DNA of 64,000 bases from the NCBI RefSeq assembly GCF_046773475.1, contig NZ_CP177239.1, forward strand, positions 1,736,001-1,800,000. Direction: 5' to 3'. This DNA is from Nitratireductor aquimarinus. Lineage in GTDB: Bacteria > Pseudomonadota > Alphaproteobacteria > Rhizobiales > Rhizobiaceae. Positions 51,646 through 60,487 of this stretch are shown one piece after another. The notes beneath the pieces are model-generated. The model worked only from the letters and a program-made list of their open reading frames with translations. It ran no database searches and was not told the DNA's origin. Each line of letters opens with the position of its first letter. The first letter of the stretch is position 1. Made by a program: the position numbers and the translations under genes.

Positions 51646-52500
<855 letters not shown>

Positions 52501-52654
52501 GCTTGCGGCTCCATTGAACAAGCTGTTAAGGGCTCAGCCATAAGTTTGGGAGAAGGACCCAAGGCCGGCGCGGAAACTATGCGAAGCGCGTGTGGCGGTC
52601 AATCACGGGATCGCGCGCCAGCGCGGCAAAGCACCGAAGGACGGAAACAGGAAC

Positions 52655-53494
52655 ATGAAAACCAAAGACGAGAATGGCTGGACGCCTCTGCCGCATTCCG
52701 ACGAGGATCTGCGCCGCGCCCGCCAGGTGCCCGATACGCCCCAGACCCGCGCGGACACCTATCGCCTCGCCTGGAATGACGAAGACTTCATGACGCGGCG
52801 CGAGCTGCGGCCCGTGCGCCTGCAGCTGGAGCTCTTGAAGCCCGAAATGGTGCTGGCCGAGCGTGGCATCCGCTCGACCGTGATCCTGTTCGGCGGCGCG
52901 CGCCTGCCCGAGCCCGGCGGTGACGCCTGGGCGGCCAAGAACGAGACGCAGCGCAAGAACCTCGAAAAGAACAGCCGCTACTATGAAGAGGCGCGCAAAT
53001 TCGCGCGGCTGTGCTCGGAAGAATCGGCAAAATCCTATTACCGCGAATATGTTGTGGTGACGGGCGGTGGCCCCGGCGTGATGGAAGCCGGCAATCGCGG
53101 TGCTGCCGATTGCGGCGCGCCCTCCATCGGTCTCAACATCGTGCTGCCGCATGAGCAGGCGCCGAACGTCTATGTGACACCGGAACTCTGCTTCAACTTC
53201 CACTATTTCGCGATCCGCAAGATGCATTTCATGATGCGCGCGAAAGCCGTGGCCGTGTTCCCCGGCGGTTTTGGCACGATGGACGAGCTGTTCGAATCCC
53301 TGACGCTGATCCAGACCGGCCGCATGGAGCGGGTGCCTGTCATTCTGTTCGGCAAGGAATTCTGGGAAGGCGCGATCGACCTCGGCTTCCTCGCCGAGCA
53401 GGGCACCATCTCCCCCGGTGACGACGAGCTGATCACCTTCGTCGACACGGCGGAGGAAGCCTGGGAAAAGATCTCCGCATTCTACGAACTGTGA
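52655..53494 (+). CDS. LOG family protein (cytokinin-activating phosphoribohydrolase-like)
   Basis: A 279-residue member of the Rossmann-like LOG family. Signatures: VVTGGGPGVMEAGNRGA and FPGGFGTMDELFE. Such enzymes cleave ribose 5'-phosphate from N6-modified AMP or other nucleotides; this longer, N-terminally extended type is less well studied. The ATG with AGGA upstream is chosen over a GTG 21 codons earlier. It lies between dapD (divergent) and the DUF2946 gene (17 bp downstream). Confidence 0.9.
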   Translation: MKTKDENGWTPLPHSDEDLRRARQVPDTPQTRADTYRLAWNDEDFMTRRELRPVRLQLELLKPEMVLAERGIRSTVILFGGARLPEPGGDAWAAKNETQRKNLEKNSRYYEEARKFARLCSEESAKSYYREYVVVTGGGPGVMEAGNRGAADCGAPSIGLNIVLPHEQAPNVYVTPELCFNFHYFAIRKMHFMMRAKAVAVFPGGFGTMDELFESLTLIQTGRMERVPVILFGKEFWEGAIDLGFLAEQGTISPGDDELITFVDTAEEAWEKISAFYEL

Positions 53495-53511
53495 GAGGCT
53501 GATCAAAACGC

Positions 53512-53916
53512 ATGAAGGCAAGCCCTGCCGACACGAGCTGGTTTGAAAGCCTGCGCCGCGATGCGAAGCTTTTCGCGGTCGTGGGCCTTCTTTCGCTCGT
53601 CATAGGCCTGTTGCAGCCGCTCGCAGTGGCGGCTGCCGCCCCGGCCTCCTACGGCTTCGTCATCTGCACGACCTACGGGGTCGGCAAGGCGGCTGACGGG
53701 AACCGCCAGCACCCGCGAAACGCCGAGTGCCCGCTTTGCCTGACAGGGCATTCCTGCAGTTTTCAGTTTGCACCGGCAACGCCGCCGCTTCCCGCGACCG
53801 CGCTTCAGACACCGGCGCGCGAACGCAGCATTCGCGCCGCATGGCGGCAACCTGCCCGCCTCTCGACACGGGGCGACACGCCGCCCTCGATCCGCGCACC
53901 GCCCCTGACTGCCTGA
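53512..53916 (+). CDS. DUF2946 family protein
   Basis: A 134-residue protein with one N-terminal hydrophobic segment (LFAVVGLLSLVIGLLQPLAV) and the family's CPLC motif (AECPLCLTGHSC), with further cysteines near ICTTYG. It is probably exported or membrane-anchored. DUF2946 genes are often next to copper chaperones and copper-responsive TonB receptors; here a PCu(A)C gene follows 52 bp downstream, which supports a role in copper handling (inference). The tail is Arg/Pro-rich. Confidence 0.8.
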   Translation: MKASPADTSWFESLRRDAKLFAVVGLLSLVIGLLQPLAVAAAAPASYGFVICTTYGVGKAADGNRQHPRNAECPLCLTGHSCSFQFAPATPPLPATALQTPARERSIRAAWRQPARLSTRGDTPPSIRAPPLTA

Positions 53917-53968
53917 CACCGCCAAACCGGGCTTCGGCCCTTTGAAAGATCAGACAGAAAGACAGACA

Positions 53969-54505
53969 ATGCGCTTCAACATTCTCCTCGCGGCTGCAGC
54001 CGCCCTCCCCCTTCTTGCATTCAACGCCAGTGCGGAAAGCACGCCAAAGGCGGACGCGGCGACAAGCGAAACCGCCGACGCCACGATGAGCCATGCCATT
54101 CAGGCCGGCGACCTCAGGATCAGCGATCCGTGGGTGCGCGCGATGCTGCCCGGCCAGCCCGCAGGCGGTGGCTATCTGGTGATCGAGAACACCGGCGCGG
54201 AAGACGACACGCTCACGGCCCTCGCCTCGCCGCGCGCCGGCAAGGTGGAAATCCACACGATGGAAATGAACAATGACGTGATGGTGATGCGCCCGGTTGA
54301 AGGCGGCCTGACCATTCCGGCCGGTGAGAGCGTGACGCTGGAGCCCGGCGGCCTGCACATAATGTTCATGCAGGTGGAGAAGGGTTTTCAGGAAGGCGAG
54401 ACCGTTCCGGTGACGCTGGAATTCGAGAAGGCCGGCAAGGTGGAACTCGAGCTTATGGCCGGGCCGGCGCGTGGCGGCATGCCCGAAGCGGGGCATAACC
54501 ACTAG
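53969..54505 (+). CDS. Periplasmic copper chaperone PCu(A)C
   Basis: A 178-residue exported protein: signal FNILLAAAAALPLLAFNASA, then a DUF461/PCu(A)C domain. The copper ligands follow the H-M-x10-M-x21-H-x-M plan: EIHTMEMNNDVMVM and GGLHIMFM. PCu(A)C delivers Cu(I) to the Cu-A or Cu-B site of cytochrome oxidase. A C-terminal GHNH could add a ligand. The ATG at MRFNIL is chosen over a TTG nine codons earlier. Strong terminator downstream; DUF2946 upstream. Confidence 0.92.
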   Translation: MRFNILLAAAAALPLLAFNASAESTPKADAATSETADATMSHAIQAGDLRISDPWVRAMLPGQPAGGGYLVIENTGAEDDTLTALASPRAGKVEIHTMEMNNDVMVMRPVEGGLTIPAGESVTLEPGGLHIMFMQVEKGFQEGETVPVTLEFEKAGKVELELMAGPARGGMPEAGHNH

Positions 54506-54564
54506 CAACGACGCTCCTGCCATTAGAAGCCCCTGGGGCAAAAGTCATTGGGGCAGAAGCCACC

Positions 54565-54596
54565 GGGCGGGGCGTGATCGCGCCCGCCCGATTTTC
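54565..54596 (+). terminator. Rho-independent terminator after the copper chaperone gene
   Basis: Outer arms CGGGCGGG and CCCGCCCG, with inner GCG/CGC pairing, then ATTTTCG. It lies between convergent genes. Confidence 0.75.
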
Positions 54597-54604
54597 GTTC
54601 GGGA

Positions 54605-55303
54605 TCAGACCCGGATGTTCTTCAGGAAATCGGTGAGATTGTCGGTGACGAAATCGACATCGTCTTCTTCATCCGGGTCCTGTTCCCAGATTTCCGCGAA
54701 CGCCGGTTCGAAATTGTTGGGCACCACGAGAACCGTGGTCATGCCGAGTTTCTTCGGAACGGCCAGATTGCGGGCCAGATCCTCGAACATCACGGCCTTT
54801 TCGCCCACCACCCGGTGAAGGGCCAGAAAACGGTCATAGGTGGCCGCAGCCGGCTTGGGCAGAAGGTCGGCGGCGACGATGTCGAAAATATCGTCGAAAT
54901 GGTCGAGCACGCCGAGCTGACGCGCCGCACGCTCTGCGTGACCGCGATCGCCATTGGTGAAGATGAACTTGCGCCCGGGCAGCGCGCGGATCGCGTCACC
55001 AAGCTTCGGATCGGGATCGAGCCACGAATAGTCGATGTCGTGGACCTTTTCGAGGAAGTCGTCCGGGTTGATGTTGTAGCGCTTCATCAGCCCGTTGAGC
55101 GTCGTGCCGTATTCCCTGTAGAGATCCTTTTGCAGCGCTCTCGCCTCTGTGCGGTCGAGCTGCAGAAGCTCGGACACATAGGCCGTCATCTTCACATCGA
55201 TCTGCGAGAACAGATTGCTGTGATGCGGATAGAGCGTGTTGTCGAGGTCAAACACCCAATCGGTGACGTGGGTGAAGCGGTCGGGAGCGGGCTGGTTTCT
55301 CAT
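54605..55303 (-). CDS. Pyrimidine 5'-nucleotidase (HAD family)
   Basis: A 232-residue HAD phosphatase of the TIGR01993 group. Motif I is WVFDLDNTLYPHHSNLF near the N-terminus, motif II FIFTNGDRGHAERA, motif III/IV KPAAATYDRFL and MFEDLARNL. It should dephosphorylate pyrimidine nucleoside monophosphates. MRNQPAPD is taken as the start by homology, although GGAGG is only one base from the ATG, which is unusually close. It has an acidic C-terminus (DPDEEDDVDF). Confidence 0.9.
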   Translation of the reverse strand: MRNQPAPDRFTHVTDWVFDLDNTLYPHHSNLFSQIDVKMTAYVSELLQLDRTEARALQKDLYREYGTTLNGLMKRYNINPDDFLEKVHDIDYSWLDPDPKLGDAIRALPGRKFIFTNGDRGHAERAARQLGVLDHFDDIFDIVAADLLPKPAAATYDRFLALHRVVGEKAVMFEDLARNLAVPKKLGMTTVLVVPNNFEPAFAEIWEQDPDEEDDVDFVTDNLTDFLKNIRV

Positions 55304-55396
55304 GCCTCCGTTATGGCAGACCTTCCGCGCCACCGGCAATCCGGTTGCGGGGGTTTTCACCTGCCAGGTGAGCACGTGTCTTGTGCCAGTGCGGCT

Positions 55397-55594
55397 TCAT
55401 TGTCCGTCGGATGCCGGGACAGGCAAACGGTCCACGTTCAGTCCCTTTTTGATGCAGAAGGACTGGGTTCGCGAGAGCGTGCCCACGTCCAGGCGGTTCC
55501 TCGCATTCTCGCAGGCGCCCGCGCTGTTGAACTCCGCAGACGTCATTCCGACGGTCCGGAAGCCCAGATAGATCGTGACCAGAACGTATTTCAT
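55397..55594 (-). CDS. Small exported protein of unknown function
   Basis: A 65-residue product. The start is well supported: GAGGAG lies eight bases before the ATG. The N-terminus (MKYVLVTIYLGFRTV) is hydrophobic, followed by a short polar part with EFNSAGACENARNRL and a second cysteine in QSFCIKKG. This layout (short leader, F-x-S-x-x-x-C, then a second Cys) is common in small rhizobial periplasmic proteins of unknown role. The two cysteines may form a disulfide. It lies alone between the nucleotidase and EamA genes. Confidence 0.65.
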   Translation of the reverse strand: MKYVLVTIYLGFRTVGMTSAEFNSAGACENARNRLDVGTLSRTQSFCIKKGLNVDRLPVPASDGQ

Positions 55595-55763
55595 CCTCTG
55601 CTCTCCTCGTCTTCAAGAGGGTGGCAGGCCAGCACTTGGATTGGGTCGATCCTGTCTGGGCAGAGGCCTGTAAGTGGCAGTTTTCTTTCGCTGCCGCGGT
55701 GACTATACACGTTTGCGACAACATCCCAAGGCAATTGAGCCGGAAGACGACAGAAGGCGAAGC

Positions 55764-56666
55764 ATGGAACTCTGGATACCGATCACCATCGCCGCCGCCT
55801 TTCTGCAGAACCTGCGCTCCGTCGGTCAAAAGCACCTCAAGGGTGTGATGGGAACGACCGGGGCGACCTTCGTGCGCTTCGGGTTCGGCATGCCCTTCGT
55901 GCTTGCTCTGTGGCTGGCGCTGCATTTTGCCGCCGGCTACGGGATCCCCGAAATTCACGGCACCTTTCTTGCCTGGACCATTCTTGGCGGACTGGGGCAG
56001 ATCTCCGCGCAGTTTCTGCTGATCTATCTCTTTTCCTTTCGGAATTTCGCTGTCGGCACCGCTTATTCGCGCACCGAACCGGCGCAGGCCGCGATCTTCG
56101 GTCTCGTCCTGCTTGGCGAGGTCGCCGGTTTCGGCGCGCTGGTTGCCATCGCGGTGACGGTGATCGGCGTGATGCTGATTTCGGTCGCCCGCGTGCCGAT
56201 GAGCTGGGGCAATCTGTTCCGCTCGCTGATCAGCCCCACGGCGCTGATCGGCCTTGCCTCGGGCACGCTGTTCGGCGTGACGGCGGTGGCCTATCGCGCG
56301 GCCTCGCTCTCGCTTGGCGGGCCGAACTACCTGATGCAGGCGACGACGACGCTCGCCGTCACCATCAGCTTTCAGACCGTCATCATGCTGGCATGGATGC
56401 TGTGGCGCGACCGCGCCGAGGTGGGCAGGATCGCGCAGGCCTGGAAGCCTTCGCTCTTCGTGGGCTTCGTCGGCGCTGCGGCATCGCTCGGCTGGTTCAC
56501 CGCCATGACCCTGCAACAGGCGGCGGTGGTGAAGGCGCTGGCGCAGATCGAGATGATCTTCACCTTCGCCTCCTCCGTCTTCTTCTTCCGTGAACACATC
56601 AACCGCACGGAAGTGGCAGGCTGCCTGCTGATCGTCGCGGGCATTCTGCTGCTGGTGCTCTGGTAG
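55764..56666 (+). CDS. EamA/DMT family transporter
   Basis: A 300-residue inner-membrane protein with about ten helices in two EamA repeats. The second repeat ends in EMIFTFASSVFFFREHINRTEVAGCLLIVAGILLL, which carries the typical family end. It is probably a metabolite exporter, with unknown substrate. MELWIPI is the start, with AAGG seven bases upstream. It is convergent with the CMD-family gene; only 15 bp separate the stops. Confidence 0.88.
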   Translation: MELWIPITIAAAFLQNLRSVGQKHLKGVMGTTGATFVRFGFGMPFVLALWLALHFAAGYGIPEIHGTFLAWTILGGLGQISAQFLLIYLFSFRNFAVGTAYSRTEPAQAAIFGLVLLGEVAGFGALVAIAVTVIGVMLISVARVPMSWGNLFRSLISPTALIGLASGTLFGVTAVAYRAASLSLGGPNYLMQATTTLAVTISFQTVIMLAWMLWRDRAEVGRIAQAWKPSLFVGFVGAAASLGWFTAMTLQQAAVVKALAQIEMIFTFASSVFFFREHINRTEVAGCLLIVAGILLLVLW

Positions 56667-56681
56667 GCTACTTCTGGCAGG

Positions 56682-57122
56682 CTACTGGCCGTTCCAGGCG
56701 GAGGCGTCCGGCGAGCGGGCGCGTTCGCCAAAGAGTTCGAGCGCCGCGTTGAGCCCGTTGATGGCCGCCGGCCAGCCGCCATAGGCCGCCATCTGCAGGA
56801 TCACTTCCAGAATTTCGCGTTCGCCCGCACCCGCCGCCAGCGCATGCTCGATGTTCACCTTGAGCTGGGGCGCTGTCTGCCCGCCAAGCGCCGTGAGCGC
56901 TGCCACAGTGGCGAGCTGGCGCGTTTTGAGGTCGAGCCCCTCGCGGGCGTAGAAACGCCCATAGGCGCTTTCGATCAGCGTTTCTGAAAACCCCGGCAGG
57001 ACCGCATCATAGCGCTCTGACAAAATATCTTCGAGATCGGGATTGAGCCTTGCGGCGATGGCCCGCCCCTTTTCGAGCGCGGACGCATTTGCGGCGGTTT
57101 CAGCGACGGTTTCAATGGTCAT
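56682..57122 (-). CDS. Carboxymuconolactone decarboxylase (CMD) family protein
   Basis: A 146-residue CMD-fold protein (FYAREGLDLKTRQLATVAAL; GGQTAPQLKVNIEHALAAGA; ILQMAAYGGWPAAINGLNAA). It lacks the CxxC of AhpD-type peroxidases, so it is nearer the PcaC type, but the reaction is unknown. The MTIETVAE start overlaps the MerR gene by 11 bases and has AAGGA nine bases upstream. It is the last gene of SnoaL-MerR-CMD. Confidence 0.88.
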   Translation of the reverse strand: MTIETVAETAANASALEKGRAIAARLNPDLEDILSERYDAVLPGFSETLIESAYGRFYAREGLDLKTRQLATVAALTALGGQTAPQLKVNIEHALAAGAGEREILEVILQMAAYGGWPAAINGLNAALELFGERARSPDASAWNGQ

Positions 57123-57507
57123 GGGTCTGGTCCTTCCGGCCGTCTTCGGCGCGGTGGCGCGCTTCGATTTCGGCATAGTTCATGATCTTGTAGTCGAGCA
57201 GTTCGACGCATTCCTGAAGTTCGGCGATCTTCGCCAGAACCAACATGCGCTGATGCTCCAGCATCTCGCGGCGCTCGGCGGAGCTTCCTTCGCCCTCACG
57301 GCGCAGACGCGCATAGGTCTCGACATCGGCAAGCGGCATGCCCGTGGCCTTCAACAGCTTGATGAAGTTCAGCCATTTGACGATGTTGTCGTCATAGGCG
57401 CGCTGGCCGCCCTGCCGCCATGGCGGATCAATGAGGCCGAGCTTTTCGTAATAGCGCAGCGTGTCGATGCTCAGGCCGGTGCGCCTTGCCACTTCGCCAA
57501 TCTTCAT
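57112..57507 (-). CDS. MerR family transcriptional regulator
   Basis: A 131-residue regulator. The HTH is KIGEVARRTGLSIDTLRYYE KLGLI-like at the N-terminus, and a long dimerisation helix covers about residues 75-115. It has no metal-binding cysteines, since its single Cys is in LQECVELLD, so it is of the organic-ligand or redox type. Its ATG overlaps the SnoaL-like gene's stop (ATGA). The operon promoter at 57949-57980 has the 19-bp spacer typical of MerR control. Confidence 0.92.
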   Translation of the reverse strand: MKIGEVARRTGLSIDTLRYYEKLGLIDPPWRQGGQRAYDDNIVKWLNFIKLLKATGMPLADVETYARLRREGEGSSAERREMLEHQRMLVLAKIAELQECVELLDYKIMNYAEIEARHRAEDGRKDQTHDH

Positions 57508-57920
57508 GCGGCCTCCCCGACTGGCGACAGCGCGTCTTCGAGCCGGGCGCTGTCCTCACAGAACTGATAGTGTGTGATCTTGCCTTCGCGCACGCGGCAG
57601 CGCAGCACCCATTCGCTGAAGAAGCGCTTTCCGGTCGCGGCGACGATGTGGTCAAGCTGCCCGCTGGCGAAGGCAACGCCCTCACCCGCTCCAAGGTGCT
57701 CCACCGTGAGCGACTGGCTTTTGAAGGTGCGTCCGAGTGCGGCAAGGAAGGTGCGGAAGCCATCATGCCCGCAGCGCGCGCCATAGGGCGGAACGGAGGG
57801 CTTCGGCTCGGCGCGGACGCCAATGATGACGGCATTTTCCGCCACGAAGGCGCAGGCCCCGTCGACATCGCCTGCCTTCAGCGCCGCAAGGAAATTCTCG
57901 ATGATGATCTGCTCTTGCAT
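57504..57920 (-). CDS. SnoaL-like / NTF2-fold protein
   Basis: A 138-residue protein of the NTF2-like fold (IIENFLAALKAGDVDGACAFV; VAFASGQLDHIVAATGKRFF; WVLRCRVREGKITHYQFCED). Such proteins bind or isomerise small polyketide- or steroid-like ligands; no specific function can be given. MQEQII is chosen as the start, with GGAG eight bases upstream; an ATG nine codons earlier is possible. It is the first gene of the SnoaL-MerR-CMD operon, directly behind a MerR-type promoter. Confidence 0.85.
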   Translation of the reverse strand: MQEQIIIENFLAALKAGDVDGACAFVAENAVIIGVRAEPKPSVPPYGARCGHDGFRTFLAALGRTFKSQSLTVEHLGAGEGVAFASGQLDHIVAATGKRFFSEWVLRCRVREGKITHYQFCEDSARLEDALSPVGEAA

Positions 57921-57948
57921 GTGTGCATCTCCATTGTGTGCACACATG

Positions 57949-57980
57949 CATCTACTTGCTGGAGTGAACTCCAGGTCAAG
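57949..57980 (-). promoter_or_regulatory. MerR-type promoter of the SnoaL-MerR-CMD operon
   Basis: On the minus strand: TTGACC, then a 19-bp spacer containing the perfect palindrome CTGGAGT-TC-ACTCCAG (57959-57974), then TAGATG. Overlong spacers with a central palindrome are the hallmark of MerR-activated promoters. Repeated TGTGCA/TGCACA steps follow in the leader. Confidence 0.7.
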
Positions 57981-58011
57981 CGGGTTTTCGCGTTTTTTCC
58001 GCAGCCGTCCC

Positions 58012-58905
58012 TTACGGAACGATCAGCGTGCCCGCGCCATGCTCGGTGAAGAGCTCGAGCAGCACGGAATGCGCGGTCTTGCCGTTGAGGATGACGACAC
58101 CTTCGACGCCCCGCTCAATCGCCTGGATGCAGGTTTCAACCTTGGGGATCATGCCGCCGGAAATCGTGCCGTCCTTGATGAGCGCGCGCGCTTCGGCGAC
58201 CGTCAGCTCGTCGATCAGGTTCTTGTCCTTGTCGAGCACGCCCGGCACGTCGGTCAGGAACAGGAGGCGCGTGGCGCGCACAGCACCGGCAATCGCGCCG
58301 GCGAACGTATCGGCATTGATGTTGTAGGTGTGACCGTCGCGGCCGGGCGCGACCGGAGCGATGACGGGGATCATTTCAGAATGGGCCAGAAGGTCCAGTA
58401 AAGTGCGGTCGACCTCCACCGGCTCGCCGACGAAACCGAGATCGAGCACGCGCTCGATGTTGGAATCGGGATCAACCACCGTCTTGTGCGCCTTTTCGGC
58501 AAACACCATGTTGCCGTCCTTGCCGCACAGGCCGATGGCCCATTCGCCCTCGGCGTTGATGAGCGCCACGATTTCCTTGTTGATGGAGCCGGCAAGCACC
58601 ATCTCGACGATCTCCACGGTCTTCGCGTCGGTCACGCGCAGACCGCCCTCGAACTTCGATTCGATGCCCATTTTCTTGAGCATGGCCGCGATCTGCGGGC
58701 CGCCGCCATGAACGACGATGGGGCTGACGCCGGACTGTTTGAGGAGCGCGATATCGCGGGCGAAAGCCTGCCCAAGCGCATTGTCGCCCATGGCGTGACC
58801 GCCATATTTCACGACGATGGTCTTGTTCTCATAACGCTGCATGTAAGGCAGCGCCGCCGAAAGAAAGCGCGCCTGTGCTTCTGCAGTTTCCGTCATGTCC
58901 GTCAT
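58012..58905 (-). CDS. argB: Acetylglutamate kinase
   Basis: A 297-residue amino acid kinase of arginine synthesis. Motifs: VVKYGGHAMGD, VVHGGGPQIAAMLKKMG, LLFLTDVPGVLDKDKNL and GGMIPKVETCIQAI. The ATG with GGGGAA eight bases upstream is chosen; the open frame runs far upstream as an artefact. The N-terminal extension (about residues 1-25) is the type linked with arginine feedback in other bacteria. It is divergent from the ECF sigma gene across 192 bp. Confidence 0.96.
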   Translation of the reverse strand: MTDMTETAEAQARFLSAALPYMQRYENKTIVVKYGGHAMGDNALGQAFARDIALLKQSGVSPIVVHGGGPQIAAMLKKMGIESKFEGGLRVTDAKTVEIVEMVLAGSINKEIVALINAEGEWAIGLCGKDGNMVFAEKAHKTVVDPDSNIERVLDLGFVGEPVEVDRTLLDLLAHSEMIPVIAPVAPGRDGHTYNINADTFAGAIAGAVRATRLLFLTDVPGVLDKDKNLIDELTVAEARALIKDGTISGGMIPKVETCIQAIERGVEGVVILNGKTAHSVLLELFTEHGAGTLIVP

Positions 58906-59097
58906 CGCGTTATTCCCCAAAGTCAAAACGGCGGTTTCATAAAGCATTTTTCGCAGCAAGTGAAATGATCTTGCATGCCCCGGACACAAAAAGCCTGATC
59001 CGCGCGGCAGTCGCCCCCTTGCCTTTGTCTGTGCGCGCCCTAGCTGATCTGCAAACCCGCCTTCCCACAAGTCGACAATCCGCCTAATCTTCCGCCC

Positions 59098-59637
59098 ATG
59101 ACGCCAGATGAGATAACGAAGCTGATCTTCAGAACCGCGCTCCGGGAGCGTGCGGCGTTCGATCTGCTTTATCGGCACACGAGCGCGAAACTCTTTGGCG
59201 TCTGCCTGCGTGTCTTGAAAGACAGGGCGGAGGCCGAAGAGGCGCTGCAGGAAGTCTATGTGAAGATATGGACCAAGGCCGACCGGTTTGCCGCGTCGGA
59301 CCTGAGCCCGATCACCTGGCTCGTGGCGGTGGCGCGCAATCACGCCATCGACCGGCTGCGGGCGCGCAAGGCCCCGACGGAAGAACTGGATGAGGCGAAC
59401 GCAATTGCCGACCCCGCGCCGACCCCCGAGGCCATGGCTCAGGCCGGCAGCGAACGGCGGCGCATCGACGCCTGCCTTGCCGAACTGGAGGCCGACCGCG
59501 CCACGGCGGTGCGGGGAGCCTATCTCAACGGCGACAGCTATGCCGAACTTGCAGCACATTTCGACGTGCCGCTCAACACAATGCGAACCTGGCTGCGGCG
59601 CAGCCTGCTCAAGCTCAGGGAATGCCTGGAACGATGA
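59098..59637 (+). CDS. RNA polymerase sigma factor, ECF subfamily
   Basis: A 179-residue sigma factor. Region 2: ARERAAFDLLYRHTSAKLF-like start, RAEAEEALQEVYVKIW and ITWLVAVARNHAIDRLRARK; region 4: LNGDSYAELAAHFDVPLNTM followed by RTWLRRSLLKLRECL. It is of the SigK type that pairs with RskA-like anti-sigma factors. The anti-sigma ATG overlaps its stop (ATGA), so the two are made together. Downstream lie a secreted fasciclin and MsrB, the likely regulon. Confidence 0.93.
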   Translation: MTPDEITKLIFRTALRERAAFDLLYRHTSAKLFGVCLRVLKDRAEAEEALQEVYVKIWTKADRFAASDLSPITWLVAVARNHAIDRLRARKAPTEELDEANAIADPAPTPEAMAQAGSERRRIDACLAELEADRATAVRGAYLNGDSYAELAAHFDVPLNTMRTWLRRSLLKLRECLER

Positions 59638-60359
59638 CGGTGGCAGACGAACACGGACCGGACAGACGCGACGGGGACGATCTCGTTGCAGCCGAATATG
59701 TGCTGGGCGTTCTCGCTGCCGATGAGCGCGCCGCCGCCACGCGCCGCATCGAAACGGAACCCGAATTCGCGCGTCTCGTGGAACGGTGGGAGGCGCAGCT
59801 TGCCCCCATGGCCGACGCCTATGAACCGGCGGAAGCGCCCGCCCGTGTGAAGACAGCCATCGATGCAAGCCTGTTCGGTGCGGGCCCGCAGACCAGCCGA
59901 CCGGGGTTATGGTCGAGCCTCGCATTCTGGCGCGGTTTCGCCGTGGCGGCGCTTCTGGCCTTTGCCGCCTATGTCGCGCTGACCTATACCAGCCTGCCCT
60001 TCGGTGCACCGCCGGTGGCCGAGCAGCGTTTCGTCGCCTCCCTCGCCCATGACGACACGGATGTGCGTTATCTCGCGGTCTATGACGGGACGAAACGCGA
60101 TGTCTCGCTCTCGCATGTTTCGGGCGCGCGGCCCGATGGGCGCGACTTCGAACTCTGGGCCATAGAGGGCGACAATGCGCCGGTTTCTCTGGGCATCATT
60201 CCGGTCGGGTCCAGCGTTCACGTTGCGCTGAGCCAGGCGCTCGGTGAGGCCATCGACGCCGGTGCGGTCTTCGCCATCACCACGGAGCCGCTGGGCGGAT
60301 CGCCATCGGGCGCGCCGACGGGTCCGGTGGTTGCGCTCGGCGACCTGCGCGACATCTGA
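59634..60359 (+). CDS. Anti-sigma factor, RskA family
   Basis: A 241-residue single-pass membrane protein. The N-terminal cytoplasmic anti-sigma part is LVAAEYVLGVLAADERAAAT with RLVERWEAQLAP; one membrane helix (GFAVAALLAFAAYVALTY) lies near residue 110; and the periplasmic RskA domain follows (YLAVYDGTKRDVSLSHVSGA; FELWAIEGDNAPVSLGIIP). It should hold the ECF sigma factor at the membrane and release it by proteolysis. There is no zinc-binding HxxxCxxC. Start chosen at the ATG overlapping the sigma stop. Confidence 0.92.
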   Translation: MTVADEHGPDRRDGDDLVAAEYVLGVLAADERAAATRRIETEPEFARLVERWEAQLAPMADAYEPAEAPARVKTAIDASLFGAGPQTSRPGLWSSLAFWRGFAVAALLAFAAYVALTYTSLPFGAPPVAEQRFVASLAHDDTDVRYLAVYDGTKRDVSLSHVSGARPDGRDFELWAIEGDNAPVSLGIIPVGSSVHVALSQALGEAIDAGAVFAITTEPLGGSPSGAPTGPVVALGDLRDI

Positions 60360-60370
60360 TTTCGGCCTTC

Positions 60371-60397
60371 TTCAAAAAAAATCGAACTTTTTTTGAA
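60371..60397 (+). terminator. AT-rich hairpin after the anti-sigma gene
   Basis: Perfect 10-bp arms TTCAAAAAAA and TTTTTTTGAA around ATCGAAC, 11 bases past the stop. It could end transcription or act as a curved regulatory site before the fasciclin gene. It is very unlike the GC-rich surroundings. Confidence 0.5.
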
Positions 60398-60487
60398 ACT
60401 CTCCGCGGAAGGCATCCGTGGCTCCTCGTGTTCCCAAAAGGGCCGGCCATGAAGGCGGTCCCGCAAACGAACCTGAGGAGTTTAGAC

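Noticed and set aside
53969..54505. TTG start nine codons upstream of the copper chaperone ATG
   Set aside because: It would put a charged segment ahead of the signal peptide; MRFNIL gives a normal leader.
58906..60009. Large N-terminal extension of argB (665 codons in all)
   Set aside because: The extension runs antisense through the sigma and anti-sigma genes and has no homology; a good ribosome-binding site marks the normal start at 58905.
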